DNA of 64,000 nt from Linnemannia hyalina (taxonomy: Eukaryota > Mortierellomycota > Mortierellomycetes > Mortierellales > Mortierellaceae). The stretch lies in contig JAHRHY010000006.1 of the NCBI GenBank assembly GCA_019671135.1, forward strand, positions 558,001 through 622,000, in the 5' to 3' direction. Below the pieces are notes generated by a model. It did not search any database. It was not told the origin of the DNA and was given only the letters and a program-made list of their open reading frames with translations. Positions within the stretch are counted from its first letter, which is position 1; each line of letters begins with the position of its first letter. The position numbers and the translations under genes are program-made. Of this stretch, positions 12,028 to 24,786 are shown piece after piece.

Positions 12028-13959
12028 CTAGGATGAGTCAGGTCGACCATATGTAAAGTCATGGTGGAGAGCCTTGATGGCATCGATGGAACCAATGACA
12101 CATCCAAGCAATCCAATGATGAGGATGATGGCGCACCACAACAACTCGTACCAGGGCATCTGTCTCCATCCAATCAAGCGCCAGTAGAAGAAGATAGGCA
12201 ACACATAGATCAACATACAGTTCCCCAAGGCTCCCAAGAGCGACAGGAAAGAGTCAAAGAAGGGCACCAAGCAAGCAATGCCTCCAACGACGCCCATGAT
12301 GATCAATCGCGTGACAGTCCGGTACAATCTCTCCTGGACAACACCGCGCTTCTCGACCGAGATATTAAACACACGCTCGACCTCCAATGCAAACGAGGTC
12401 ATCAAGACGGGGGCGGCCAAGAGGACGTGGGCGACAATCATGATGGTGGCGACCTTGCGGGAGGTACCCTCGGGCAAGGATTGGAGGATGGGCGATTGAG
12501 AAGAAGGGCCATAGGTGAGGTAGCCAGGCACGGCGACCATTGCGTACATGAGACAGCAGGCGATCATGGCCCAGACGAGGATCTTGTTCCAGGAACGGGG
12601 GTAGCGCATGGACTCCTCGACGTGCATGTAGACAACGTTTCCGCCAAAGCAGACGGAGATGGTGGCGACGGCGATGGGGAGGTTGCGGAGGATGGCGGCG
12701 TCGTACTGGACGGTGTCCTTGTGATTCTTGTAGTCCAGTCCGGACTCGACCATTGTCACGCCAACCAACACTGCTGTTGCAATGACTCCAAAGATACTAT
12801 TATTGGTTATCAGAAAGAAGCGGAGTAGAAACAGGAATAAATGGTTAGCAAACAGTCGGATTCTTACTCCTCCCCCTTGTTCCGGTACATCGTTGATCAG
12901 TTGTCCAAATATGATTCCGTCTCAATCAGTGTTTGAGTTTCAAAACCGATTCTTATTTTGATTATTGTTTCTGAACCGATGTTCTTTCTCTCATTCCATC
13001 GTTCGCTCGTTCGTTCGTCCGTTCGCCCTTTTTCTTTTTTTTCTTCGCCTTCTTCTCAGTTCCTTGTCTTGGTTGGTTGTCCATTCTCATCTCGTCTGAA
13101 CGTCTGTCGTTTCTCCTTGTTGTCGAACCTGCAGAGAAGAACAAAAAAAAACAAAAAAGAGCGGGGTGGCTTACCTCAACAATGAAACCTCCTTGAGCGA
13201 CTTCATAAGCACAAAAGGGATCGACACAACTCCACAACAGATCCAGATCCAAGCCTTCTCGGGAATATTCACATGGGCCACCGTCAACTCCCTAATCTGA
13301 GTTCCTGAAAGAATGAAATACATAACGGGGGCACCGAGAACAATCGAGGTATGGAAGAACCAGACGGCGATGAGACCTATTCTGCCAAAGGCGTGCTGTC
13401 CAATCTCTTGGTAGGATGCCAGGCGGGTGTGGCCGTTGTAGTAGATGCATTTGATAATCAGGATACCGGTGTAGATCGACATGATCATGGACAGGATCAG
13501 GATTCCGACGCCGATCCATCCACCTAATGGGGTACAACAAGAGAGGTAGAAGAAAGGATGAGACGAAGGGGATTAATTTTTTATTATTACCGTTGAAAGG
13601 AGGGGAAGGATCGACGTTGTGACAATAATTCGATTTGTGTAACCCAAAATCATGTATGTATCTCCCACTTGGTTGTAAATTATCAACGTCAACGTCGACG
13701 TCAGAACGTAATCACAAAAAAGACGCGTACCTTTGGCCAAACTGTAGGGGAGACCGAGGGTTCCAGTTCCAGCAACGACACAGACAATGTTGAAGAAGGC
13801 CGACATGTTGCTTCCTTGCTCAGGACGTTCAGCCATCAGGTCGCCGCCAACAGCAACGTTGCTCTCCTGATCCTTGTTGGTGGTAGCTGGGACATCGTCG
13901 CTGGAGATTGTGGTCGATGACTCAGGGCGACCTGCCTTCTTCTCGACGGCAAAGGTCAT
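12028..13959 (-). CDS. AAAP-family amino acid transporter (vacuolar AVT-like)
   Basis: Three exons: 13959-13731, 13523-13175, 12796-12028; 448 aa. It belongs to the Aa_trans (PF01490) family of proton-coupled amino acid transporters. After a hydrophilic N-terminus of about 50 residues, the first membrane segment carries the signature SAFFNIVCVVAGTGTLGLPYS. About ten further hydrophobic segments follow, including GGWIGVGILILSMIMSIYTG, NLPIAVATISVCFGGNVVY and LLWCAIILIIGLLGCVIGS. The segment FGGNVVYMHVEESMRYPRSW is characteristic of fungal AVT-type members, which usually sit in the vacuolar membrane. The exact substrate and the direction of transport are unknown. The leader shows several TTAAGTAACC-like elements around 14130-14170 but no known operator. 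Confidence 0.9.
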
Positions 13960-14947
13960 ATTATATTATGAAGGAGGATGGAGGTGGGAGAGTGGGAGAG
14001 TGAGTGGAAAAAAGGAGTAAGTGGTGAGGGGCGTGAGATGAGTGAAAAAAAAGGGTGTGGCGGAATGTGTCGGAGGGGTATGTGAAATGCGTGGATTTGG
14101 AAGAGTGGAGGAGGAGGGAGGGAACTAGGGAAGGTTACTTAAGAGGTAGAAAAGGGGAACTTAAGAGGTAGACACCGGCGCCTTTTTATACCCTTCGAGC
14201 TTCGATGAGAAGTGACAATGGCCAGAGACAACTTCTGCTTCTCGTTGCAGCTGCCTCTGAAAAAAAAATGAAAAATATCTTTACCGGAGTTGAGATGTAG
14301 CGTTGAAATATTGGATCCCAGAACTCAAGCGGAGCGTAGACCAATCTGCGGAGACCCACTCTCGTCCTAGTAGCCCCACTCGTCTATACTACAATACAAG
14401 ACGGTACTCCTTGAGAGAGTGTGAATCTAGACGCTGCAGAGGCTGCATAGTCTATATTTCCTGTTCTTCGAGGCTAAAGGGCATAACCGAGTCATCTCTC
14501 TCTTTGCAAGTTCTAATGAAGGGGTGTAGTAGGCGACAAGAGAAGAAAGTAGTTCGTAAACTGTAAAGCCAAATACAAAACACAGTAAGTACGTTCCTGC
14601 TCCTGGCCGCCACTTTTGCTCTGACTCTGTACCATGTCACCCTATATGTCCTTTTGACATACTTCAGATGTATGAAGCGAAGGAGAGAGAGATAAAAGAG
14701 AGGGCACTGTTTATGTATGTTTGACATTTTGGAGTTGCAATCGGGTGCCCCTCTTTTAGACTTTCATCTCCTCGATCCATGGACACAGCAAAATATCCTA
14801 CACACGCAAAAACTCCCACGTGGGAGGGCCGTGAGTAACGTTTCACCAACACTCCCTTGCACAATACCGCACCCATGATCTCATCTCACTTTCATTCAAT
14901 TACATGAGCCGTCATAATAAGATACAAATCTTCATTTTCATTTACGT
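13960..14947. other. Intergenic region, transporter promoter side
   Basis: This 988-bp stretch lies between the transporter start (minus strand) and the stop of the next minus-strand gene. It contains the transporter leader, which is GA-rich on the plus strand to about 14160. An imperfect repeat of TTACTTAAGAGGTAGA-like sequence occurs at about 14136-14172. I see no coding frame or RNA gene in the remainder. Confidence 0.5.
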
Positions 14948-15820
14948 TCAATGGAAGGCAGTGTTGCCCATACTCTCGACATGGACAGCCATCTCGCGCA
15001 TCTTGTAACTATTCAATTCTTCTCTAATCTCACTCTTGAGGTCCGAGGTCAGGTTCTTGAAGGTCGCATACTTGTCCGACTGACGGTTGTATTCAGACTT
15101 GCGGTACACCGGGATGATCTCGATCGTGTCTGTGAACCCGATGGTTCGCGGCCGGTGGTGGCTGATCTCGTTGCCGCTCAGGATCCCCATCGTGCTTTCG
15201 CTGGTCCCACTGCCTCTGCGCATGCTCCCGTAATAGCTTTCTCCTCCTCCGTTGCTGGTGTGGCCGAGCTCGCCATCTCGCTCGCACGTCATGGTCGTCA
15301 TTGGTTGCTGGGGTCCGTCCATCAGGGAAGAGTCCTGGTCATACCCGACGTATGCGTCACCTGCGCCACCATAGTAGTACTGATCCTGTGCTCGAGAGCG
15401 CGATGGATGATACTGGTAGCCATGGGCTGCAGAAGCTGCGACAGCGACTGGAGGAGGAGGAAGAGTAGCAACTGGGAGGGGGAAGGAAGGGTCCATCTCC
15501 ATCATCCGATAGTCCAACACCTGTCCTTGAGGGCGCTCACCGCCACGGTCCTGGTAGACATTCGACTGCATCCCGGGCGTGGGATCTGGGGGGAAGGCTG
15601 CTCCGCCACCGCTACCATCACCCTGTGGCATGTAATGCTCGTCCACTTCGACAGTTGACCCGAGCTTCGGAGGTATGCCAGTGGTTCCGATAGTGTTACC
15701 GACATTCTTCTCGCCATATGAGCCGTATCCGGCGTAGTGGGCCTGTGTGGTTGGATACTGAAGGGGCTGGATATCTCCGGGTGCCGGTGTCCACCCTGAA
15801 GAGAGCGTTTTGGTCGATAT

Positions 15821-15856
<36 letters not shown>

Positions 15857-16957
15857 TTGCTGCGGAGACTGCATCAGTTGAGGATGCGAGTGAACAGGAG
15901 AACTGGTCTCGAGACGAGCACGATGATCTGTCGCAAGGAGCAAACCGCCCATCTGTCCGCAGTTGCCCGCCATAGGGTGAATTTCATAACTGCTGCTCCT
16001 ATTGATGATGTTGGGTTGCATCTGTGTGTATGGCTGCTGTTGCTGCGCGGTAGGGCTTGGAGGCGATCTTTTCTTGAGGATACCCTTGACATGAGCATGA
16101 GGGAGATGTTTTGTCATCATAGTCGCGCAGGATGGTGGAGCAGCCTTGAGGACAGCCATGTCGGCTTGCATCAAACCGTTGGCGGTCAGGATGGTGGCCG
16201 AAGCTGGCTGCTGATCCTGGGATCCATTCTCCTGTCGACCATACTCCTGATCATTTCCATCACCGTCGGGGGCAGTGGAATCGTTGTCATCACCTTCGAA
16301 GCTCGAAGGTGGACTGCCGATCCTCTCCTCTGCCCGCTGTTGCTGCTGCTGCTGCTGCTGCTGTGTAAATGCGAAGACGGACACCTTGTTATTGTTGATG
16401 GTCTCGGATGAAGAGGAGTGAGATCCCCGACGGAGGGAAGAAAACAGGGCCCTAGGGATGACCACCAGATTGGACCGCCGATGACCACCACCTCCACTGC
16501 CACCACCACTGCCACTGCCACCGCTATGACCACTCTCACTTCCGCTACTGCTTCCGCTTCCTGCAGACCCGACAGGCGACAGTCTCCGCTCGTCAGGATA
16601 AGGCCCGTCACTGTTGCCATATGTAGTGTTGACGGCCAATGGCAGTTGTTGCTGGTTGTTGGAGGTAGAAGATGATGTACTAGGTATACTGTTGAAGGGC
16701 TGGACGACACTCTTTCGTTTGTCAAAGAGCCGGCCTGCAAGTGACCAGCGTCGAAAGCGTCTCTCTTTGGATTGAGGAGGTGGAGAAGTATTGCTGTTGC
16801 TGGTCTGTGCGGTTGTGGTACGAGAGATGGGTGGGTATTGTTGATGTTGTTGTTGTTGTTGTTGATAAGGTTGGGGCAACTGGGCGTAGTGGAATGCTTG
16901 TTGTTGTTGAGGTGGATATGGACCCTGCTGGGGCATCTGCATATGCATGGACTGCAT
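14948..16957 (-). CDS. Low-complexity protein with conserved-looking C-terminal module
   Basis: A single exon of 669 aa if translation starts at MQSMHMQM (16957). An in-frame ATG at 17074 exists, but the extra 39 residues look like untranslated pyrimidine-rich leader. Most of the protein is disordered: Gln tracts (codons around 15829-15863 and 16338-16362), Ser/Gly-rich runs and Pro. Short ordered motifs are FRRWSLAGRLFDKRKS, NLVVIPRALFSSLRRGS and HVKGILKKRSPPSP. The last 65 residues look folded, from RPRTIGFTDTIEIIPVY to SYKMREMAVHVES. RTIGF fits the RVxF-type docking motif for protein phosphatase 1, so a PP1 regulatory or targeting role is possible. I recognise no named family; that the region is a real gene is well supported by the long frame. 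Confidence 0.8.
15829..15863 (-). repeat. Polyglutamine-encoding CAG/CAA tract
   Basis: A run of about twelve Gln codons, mixed CAG and CAA on the minus strand, lies within the 669-aa low-complexity gene. A second run lies at 16338-16362. The mixed codons suggest selection or age rather than a fresh slippage expansion. Confidence 0.8.
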
Positions 16958-19900
16958 GATTTTAGTGGTATGAGTGGACAAGGAAGAGAGAATTATATGA
17001 GTGAGGGAGAGAGAGGGAAGTAGATAAGATAGAAATAGATGAGTAAGTGAACATTGGTATGAGCAAGAAGGCAAAAAAAGGTTGAGAGTAGGTGAAGTGA
17101 AGAAGAAAAGCTTTTCTTATGAAGATGCGCGGTAAAGGAGGGGAAAACGAGGTGAGACCGGTAGTCGCAGGTGCATTAACTGCATTGATTGATCAATTGA
17201 ACTGCGCTGATGGGGATCCTACAAACAACAACAGAAGAGCTTCTTGAACCACCATCATCGCCAGGTTGGACCCTGCCACCCACTTTCGAGACTCCGTCTG
17301 GAGAGAACGCTTACTTCACTCTCGCTTGACCTATTCTTTTACGCTGCATGTAGTGCGCACGAATCGAGTCTTCCCATTTAAAGTAGACTACTGAATGCAT
17401 ATATTACGCCCATCTGCCCATTCACCAAATGTTCTATCCCGATAGGAATGAAAAATAAACCATCATCTGAAGGGCAGTAGCAGTAGCTATGCCGCTGCCT
17501 TTGTTTTTTGTTTGTTTTTCTTGGATGTCTTCGATCGATGTGCGCAATCGAATGCTTACCTACATAGAGACAGAGATCGGAAGGATCTGAGTCGCCGGTT
17601 TCAAAATAACAATCCAAAAATTATTCTCACTGATCGCGTCTCATTCAACCGCTCACATCCTAGGCATGAATCTTATTGACTCTTGGTTCCCCCGCCCATT
17701 GCTTGTGCCAGTTCGTTTTACTCATGCTCGCCTCGTCTCTTTATGCATCTTCAGACAAAGAAGCACAGCTTCCTCTCAACCTCCCCTGATTCTGTGACTC
17801 CAGAGGAGTGGAAGGGATCTTGTCTTCTCTCCTCTTCTATTCGCAAGGATCCTGAGATAACCAACCGACAATGACTGACCAAAAGAGCAGCCGTGTAACA
17901 GAAATGAGACACAAATAAGTTTCAAGTAAGCCCGCTTCGTCTTTTGGGATGACCAAACCGAACAGTTACTTTTTCTTCAGGGGACAAGGAAAGGGCGTGT
18001 GTGAAAAAAGGCAGAGAGAACGGCGGAACGGAGAAGGGGAGACCGTTGTGGTGCGCCAGAGTACATGAGACATGACCACTCTAGAGCAGCCCATTGTGTG
18101 AGCCTCTCATTCCTGTGCACAGACACTCTGTTTAGTCGTTTTGCAAGAAATTACACTAAGAAAGCGTATAGGAATTCTACGAAGAAACCAGGGCTACGTA
18201 CTGTTTTCTTGTTGTAAACGCTGCTTCCTCTCTTATCAACTGAGTAGATACGTCGAAAGACGAAAAGGAGTAGAAGAATAACACCGAGGAAAGCGTGCAA
18301 AGCAAATAGCAGAAATGCAGAATAGAAAATAGACTCCTCCCTTGTATCTGCATGAATGTACTTACCTTTTTTGTGGCATGCCACATGCTTTGCCTGGTTG
18401 CATTTTTTTCCTTCAAGGATTAGGGTTACTACAGTTCGGCGACAAAGGAGGAAAATAAAATAGGCTTTGTTCATGTCTCAATGGCAAACACAAAAGATAG
18501 AGCAGCGTGTGAGGACTGTAATAAAATGCCAAGTGGGGCTAAAAGGGGAGAGGGGAGGTGTGGTGGCACATGAAATGTGTTTGTGTTCATGCATAGGTAA
18601 TTTGAGGGTGGGGGTTCCTCTTGGGTCCCCGCGGAGGAGTGATGTCGGTCAACTTTCTTTGGTTTTCAGATGCTTCAAGGATGTGGGTTGAAGGTGAAGA
18701 AGCATCTTGAGAGCGGCGGCTGTCGTTCTCGACCCCCTTCGTTGCATATGCCGTCTGTTCAAGGATTACAGAAATAGGAAACCAAAGAATGAAAGAAAAA
18801 GAAAACAGGGAACAATGGCCGACATGCATCCCCTACCGTCGCTCTCCTCGATTTATTTGTGGCAAGGCGTGCGAATTCAAAAAACTTTCCTTTTGCTCCT
18901 TTTCTTGTTTGTTTGAATGCATTGTTCTTCAATAATGTGGTTCTCCGGTGTGAACGACAGAGGGAGGAGAGAGAGAGAGAGGATTTTGGTGGGTGGGTGC
19001 TCGTTCCTCCTCTGCCTCTTCTTTCCTTCTTTTGCTTGTTTGTTTTGCTTGCTTCTGCATCACACACATAAACAAACAAACAAAACGACAGTACAAACAA
19101 AACAGAGGAGAGAGGAGCAACAACGTCCACGAAACGGCCATGGTCTGACCATTCTCCGCTCTCTCCCTCCCAACCTACACATCATTTGACCAACCCCCAA
19201 TTATTGCATCGCCTGATAATTTATTACTCAGTTTCATGGACTAAATGGCATATGGGTCAAATGCATGGACTACGAAAAGTGAGGATGAAAGTGGATGGCG
19301 GGATGTTCCTTGAGCCCATTGGTCTGGTCCTTGTCAAGGTTTTTTGCTTCCATGTTCATTTTTGTTATTGATTGGTCAAAGCAGATGTTGTTGGTGCGAA
19401 AGTGTTTGAAGGTACACAAACGCGGATGAATGTAACCTACAGGTTGATCCACTTTTGTTGTGGTTCCTGTGCCATCGCTTACCTGTTTCTAACTCCACTG
19501 CAACACTCACTCCACGATGCACAAAAAAATAATAATCAGACAAGGCACGACACGTCAAAAACGCACACCCCCTGGGTAGATCCGAGATCTTCCATAACCC
19601 TCTCTCTCTTCCGCCTTTCGGCAAAACAGATAAAAACAAGAGTCAGAAAAGAAAAAGGAGTAAAGGGAGTATATTGAGGGGTGAATGCGAGGAGGGAGGA
19701 ATGAGGGAATACTTCAATAAACCATGTGAACAGCAGCACCACATCCATAACAAAAAATGGCACGTATCTCACCCACCCCCACCCCCTCGCCTCTTGTATT
19801 CTTGCAGAGATACCTCGCCCCTCTTCTTACGAATGCGCATGGAACAAGAGTTGATACCCATCTATCAAACCCTCATACTCCCATGCACGTGTTGGAACGC

Positions 19901-20993
19901 GAACATGGATGATACATAATACGTACTTACAAAAAAAAAGGAGGGTGCCTTGTCGTTCTGTGATCGTCATTGAGTATGGAATGGGAACAAAAAATTGCAT
20001 TTTTGTACTGTAGCCAGGCAATGTCTTTTTGCTCTCAGCCAATGCGTTCTCCTGTTGTGCGATGTGGCTTTCCACACTGCAGCATGCTCTTCCACCTCCC
20101 CTTCATTCCAACAATAACAAAAACAACATGTCAACGCCTCATCATTTCACGTAAAGGGAAGAGAGGAGGCTCAAAAGTAGAAAAAAATCATCCCACAACA
20201 AGTACAGTACCACATCAACTTTCTTCATCCCATAGATGTGAAAACCAAATACGACAGTTTCGTTAGTGTTGCGTCTGCTTTGTTTACATCGAATGCCAGT
20301 CTACTCTCTGTCCATAGAACATTGTGGAAAATGGCCAGGGACGGAACGACAGCCGAATGTGCGTTTATTTTAGTTTATTGGCTCTCGCGCATTTTTTTCT
20401 TGTGCAAGGTGTCTTTGTCCTCTCTTCGTTTGTGTTCTCCTGTGCTCTGCGTCCTCGACCCTGCCCAACCCTCAACCCCCTACCCTCAACCCCCTACCCT
20501 CTCTGTCTAGTGCTCAGTTCAAATCAATCGGCATTTGTTTATCTATTGGTTGAAAGAGTGTGTGTACATTATTTTGTGCAACCAGAGGCCCAGTGCGTTA
20601 TTGGTGGTTCAAACTACCACACACTTCTTCCTTGTTATGTGTCCCTTTTTTTTTTTTTGTGGTGGGAGTGTCGATTGGTGACGAGAGGGCAAGGGATGAG
20701 AAGGGAATGAGTTGTTTATGGTTCTTGGCGCATTGGAGTGCGTTTATGTACATCGGCGAATAAAGAGAGTAGTAACAACGATAAATAGAAACATAGAGAA
20801 TTGATCTATGCGTCTCTCTATCGTGAGAGAAAAAAGAGTGAGAAAATAAGCGAACAGGATTTGAGAGAGACAGAGACCTTGGGGGAGCTCGAAAGTGAGG
20901 GAGACAAGCGGAAACAGGGGTTGGGTGGATGCAGAAGCGAGTGGGAGGGGGGTGACATATATGATAGAAAGGGGATGGATGGATGCACAAGCC

Positions 20994-21018
20994 AAAAAAA
21001 AAAAAAAAAAAAAAAAAA
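20994..21018 (+). repeat. Poly-A homopolymer (25 A)
   Basis: Twenty-five consecutive adenines lie inside the gene-free block. No coding sequence with retrotransposon features lies 5' of the run on the plus strand, so it is not read here as the tail of an element. Confidence 0.85.
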
Positions 21019-23769
21019 GAGGGGCGTGGGCACTGCACGGCGCGCGCCTTCTTTTTCGTTCCATTCTCAAAGTCATGGAAAGAGATCGGTCGGAGTTGAA
21101 TGGTTGAGCCATCTCAATGGGATTGTGCAAAGGGGAATGCAAGAAGAAGAAAAAAAGGTCCAAAGGACAGTCGAGATCCATCCAGGGGATGATGCACAGG
21201 GCATGGCAGGACATGAGTGGACAGGAGTGGACAGGACAAGTAAGATGAATAAAGCGTGCTTTCATCTCTTCTGTGATAAAGAAAAAGAAAGGGGGCGTAA
21301 ACATGTAGGGCATAGTACGTGGTGTAGGGGCAGAAGAAAAAAAGGAGAGGGCGATGATGAAAAGAAAGAAGGGGGAGGAGGATGAGTGGTAAGTAGAAGG
21401 AAACACAGAGACTGAGAGAGAGAGAGAGGGGGAGAAAGGCTGAGAGAGAGAAGAGAGAGAATAAGTGTTCGTTGCTTGTTGTTATGACTGATGATGAGGA
21501 TGATGTGTTGATATTTCGTAGGGATTGTTATGCGTACGATACCGCGTTCATTTCATTTTTCTTTTTCCCCTTTTTGCAGGGAGGATAGCGATCTTCCTTT
21601 GTTCTATGCTTGCTGGGAGTATTTTGTTGTCTTTTCTTCCCGATGGTTCCCAGCAGGGAAAAAGGGACATGGGAGAAGTAAGTTCTTCCCATCGTCCGTT
21701 TGTTCCTGAGACGTTTTATGAAAGTAGTTGTTTCTATGAACGACCGACCCGAGAAATGATAATATCTGATAACTGATATCGCTGATGAAATGATGAGAAA
21801 ATATATCATGGTCCCATCAAATCACCAAAGTAAGACTGATTGAGTTTCTCCCTTTTTTGTTCTTATTCTCAGTCTCGTTTCTTGGACTTTCCTTTTGATC
21901 ACTTCCGTTCCTTTCGTTGTCAAATGTGTGGGCTGTTGCTCTTGATGTTGTTTTTCGTTGTTGTTTGTCGCTCGGTTGTGTTCTTGACCAGCCCAATGAA
22001 CCGTTGCCGCGGTCGATTTTTTTTTGTGCTCTATCATCATTCCAGTTCATTTGCTTCTTGTGTTCAAAACTCTCAATGCAAAACAAACCCTAACCTATTC
22101 GGCTTCTTCTTAGCATCGCCTTTTTTCTTGTATTTTATTCATTTGCACATCCAACCATTCATTCAAGAATCTATAGAGAGTGGGCGCACCCTTCCGAAAG
22201 TTTGTTTGTTGGGCCAGACAAAGACGACATATAGAACGAAAAAAAGAGTTCAGGAGACGGCGACAAATGGGATGGCGAGAAAGGTATTTGTTATCACAGG
22301 CAGGCCGAGCTTTTGCGTGTTTTGTTTTCTTGGTGTCGCCTTTTTGTGTTTCCTGGCTCTTGCTCAAAAAGTAATACTTTTGGTTTACACTACTTCTCAC
22401 CATTGAGTTGCGTGCCCGCACACGTTCGCAGCTTTTGGGTTGGTGGGTTGTGATAGTTTTTTTTGAGGATCAGGTTTTGGGACACAAAGGCTCTCGCACA
22501 TTTTCCATGATTCTTTATTATTTTATGTCTGGTTGGTTGAGAAATGCGTGTCCTCCAGGCGTGAACAAAGGCAGACTGGAGGTATGGAGTAGAGACAACG
22601 AAAGACAGAGAGAGAAAGATGATCGAGAGACTATTCTGGAGTGAGAAGGGGAGGCGAAAAAGCAGGCACGCTGACATACGAAGGAGAAGGCGAGAAAAAG
22701 CAAAAGAGGAAGGGATGGAGTTTTTACTCGCGGCGCATACATGAAATGCAAGAGCAAGTCGATCGAAGATGACTTGGCATGAGAACAACAACAAGGAAGT
22801 AAAAAAAGAGAACGACTAAAATAAAAGATGTCGATGTTGATTGATTCGCCCTTTTGCTTTCACCCTTTAGCCCTTGTTGGCTCACAGCTTTTTTTTCGTT
22901 TCTTTGTGTCCACAATTGTGTGTGTGCCCCTGGTCTTTGTTGTTTGTACTCACACATACATTTGACAAGAAAAAGGACAAACGAAAACATAGTTTGTTGT
23001 TGTACATTTCTTTTTTTGTAATCATAAACCAACCTTCCCATTGACCATTGGGCAATCCCTTGTTTTTCCTTGTGCTCTGCTCCTTTTCTTTATCTGTCTC
23101 TCTGCCTTTTGTTGTCAGACAGATAGACAATTGGTTTCTGCTTGATTGGACAGATGGATGTTGCCACAACAAAATGGGATTGGGACAACCGAAACCACTT
23201 TCAGCCCTCACTCTTTCTCCTTCGACATTGTCAAATGTGGGAACCATAGAAGCCAATTGCTTCAGAGTTCATAGGAAACAAGCGAAGGCAAAAGTTAAGG
23301 ACAAGTTTGGCTACAAGGTAGGTACATATAACACACAATTGTTTTCGTATGAACCGGCTCGTATTCTTGTTTTGCTTTTGTCGGTCGTTCATTCATGGAC
23401 GATGGACGACATTAGATTGTTGTCGATGTTCATGGTCCGAGAGATACATACATTGTGTCTCCGGTGGTACTCATTCTTCTCACAAGTGGATGCTCAATCA
23501 CTCATGCCCATCATACTTGCTGGTTGCTGTCTTTTTTAATTGCTGTTCATTGGTGTGTGTGTCTGTGTCTGTGTCTGTGTCTGCGGTTTGTTATCGTTGA
23601 CTGCATGCCGAGGAAGAAAGAAGTCGAAGCATCAGCAGGAATGGCTTGAATTGTTCCTTGTCCTACAAAGCAACCCTTTTCTATTCAATCTTGTGCATCA
23701 CACACTCCCTCAGAACAAGATACCCTAGAAGAGGGGCACCACAGCACTGTCCAGCAGCAGCAGCAGCAG

Positions 23770-24786
23770 CAGCCTTTTTTTTATATCCCTCTTTCTCTTT
23801 CTATTTCTCTTTCTCTTTTCTTCCTCTCTCTTTCTCTCTTCTTCTCTCTTTCTTCTTTTTCCTTTTACTTGTCCTTCCTTCCTTCTCCTCTTCCCTTCCC
23901 TTCCCTTCCGACCCTCCTACCCCTCTTGTCGTTTTTCTTTGTCACTGCACCCCTCTGATTACTTACTTGTACTCACCACTGACACCGACACTGACATTCA
24001 AATAACCACCCTCGGACAGTACTCTTCTTCCTCTCTTTCAAAAAAGCAACTCTCTCTCATCATTCATTCGCTCACTCCACTCTTTTTTCCTTTGTCTTTT
24101 TTCTTTTCTTTTTCTTTACTCATTTTCACGACCACGACATCATTTTTCTTATTTTTCTTCTTTGTTAATCAATCTGCGTCGCCGTAATCTCACTCTTTTT
24201 CCGCTCATTTCTTATTCAACAAAAGTCCTTTTTACTTGTTCTTTCTCATCGAAGCAGTGAGCACCAAAAACCACCGAGAGCTTGAGCCAAGAACAAAGCA
24301 CCAACAACAATACCCACATACACACACAATCTCTCTCTCTTCAAAAAGGCGCAACAATAACTACAACAACAACAATAACTTCAACGAACGACCCCTACGC
24401 ACACACGCATAACACCCGCTCACGAACTCACAGCACCAATTGAACCCACGACCCTCGCGGTATCACCTCGCACAACCACTTTTACCCCACCTCGCCTTCC
24501 CTTTCTTACTGCTGCTGCTCTCTTTCGCGCAACGCTCTCCTTCTCATCTCTTTCTTTCTCCTTTCTCTCTTTCTGTCTCGGTCCTTACCGCCTCTTCTCC
24601 GCTCCACCTCTCTTCCTCCACACACACACGAGACACCCTCACCCACACAAACACATATACCCCTACCTCCCTTCAAAGCAGAGCGCTTTTTCTCACCCTT
24701 CACAGCCACCCAAAGTTCGGACTATCGTTACACGTCCATTCTCGCTCCATTGCCTGTCACACCTACTACATCTTGTTACTTGAGCC
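23770..24786 (+). promoter_or_regulatory. Pyrimidine-rich leader/promoter of the NDT80-like gene
   Basis: About 1 kb directly 5' of the NDT80-like start codon is dominated by C and T on the coding strand, with CTTTCTC-type runs (23770-23940) and ACACACA and CAACAACAA runs nearer the ATG (24300-24430). CT-rich blocks near transcription starts are common in filamentous fungi. The length suggests a long 5' UTR, which is usual for developmental regulators. The transcription start itself cannot be read. Confidence 0.45.

Larger units (their letters stand above)
16958..24786. other. Gene-free region, 7.8 kb
   Basis: This is the longest non-coding stretch of the window, between the divergently transcribed low-complexity gene and the NDT80-like gene. 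Frames above 150 codons (for example 20801-21385 and 23048-23539 on plus) have the composition of simple AG- or T-rich DNA and no family motif. It holds a 25-A run at 20994-21018, a two-copy 15-bp C-rich repeat at about 20470-20500, a short CAG run at about 23755-23773, and strongly C/T-rich DNA from about 23770 to 24780. I found no tRNA, 5S or snRNA. Confidence 0.6.

Noticed and set aside
12061..12828. 255-codon plus-strand frame
   Set aside because: It is antisense to the transporter exon, Gln/Asp/His-rich in shadow fashion and without motifs.
16958..17074. Upstream in-frame ATG for the 669-aa gene (adds 39 residues)
   Set aside because: The added part is Leu/Ser-rich from T/C-rich DNA typical of a leader; it could mimic a signal peptide, but the rest of the protein does not look secreted.
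20464..20503. C-rich CCCTCAACCCCCTACC repeat as a telomere-like sequence
   Set aside because: Only two 15-bp copies, not a TTAGGG-type array, and internal to the window.
20801..21385. 194-codon plus-strand frame
   Set aside because: Composition follows AG-rich simple DNA and includes the 25-A run as poly-Lys.
23048..23539. 163-codon plus-strand frame with a signal-peptide-like start
   Set aside because: The start is T-rich simple sequence, no motif or splice partners follow, and it lies in the gene-free block.
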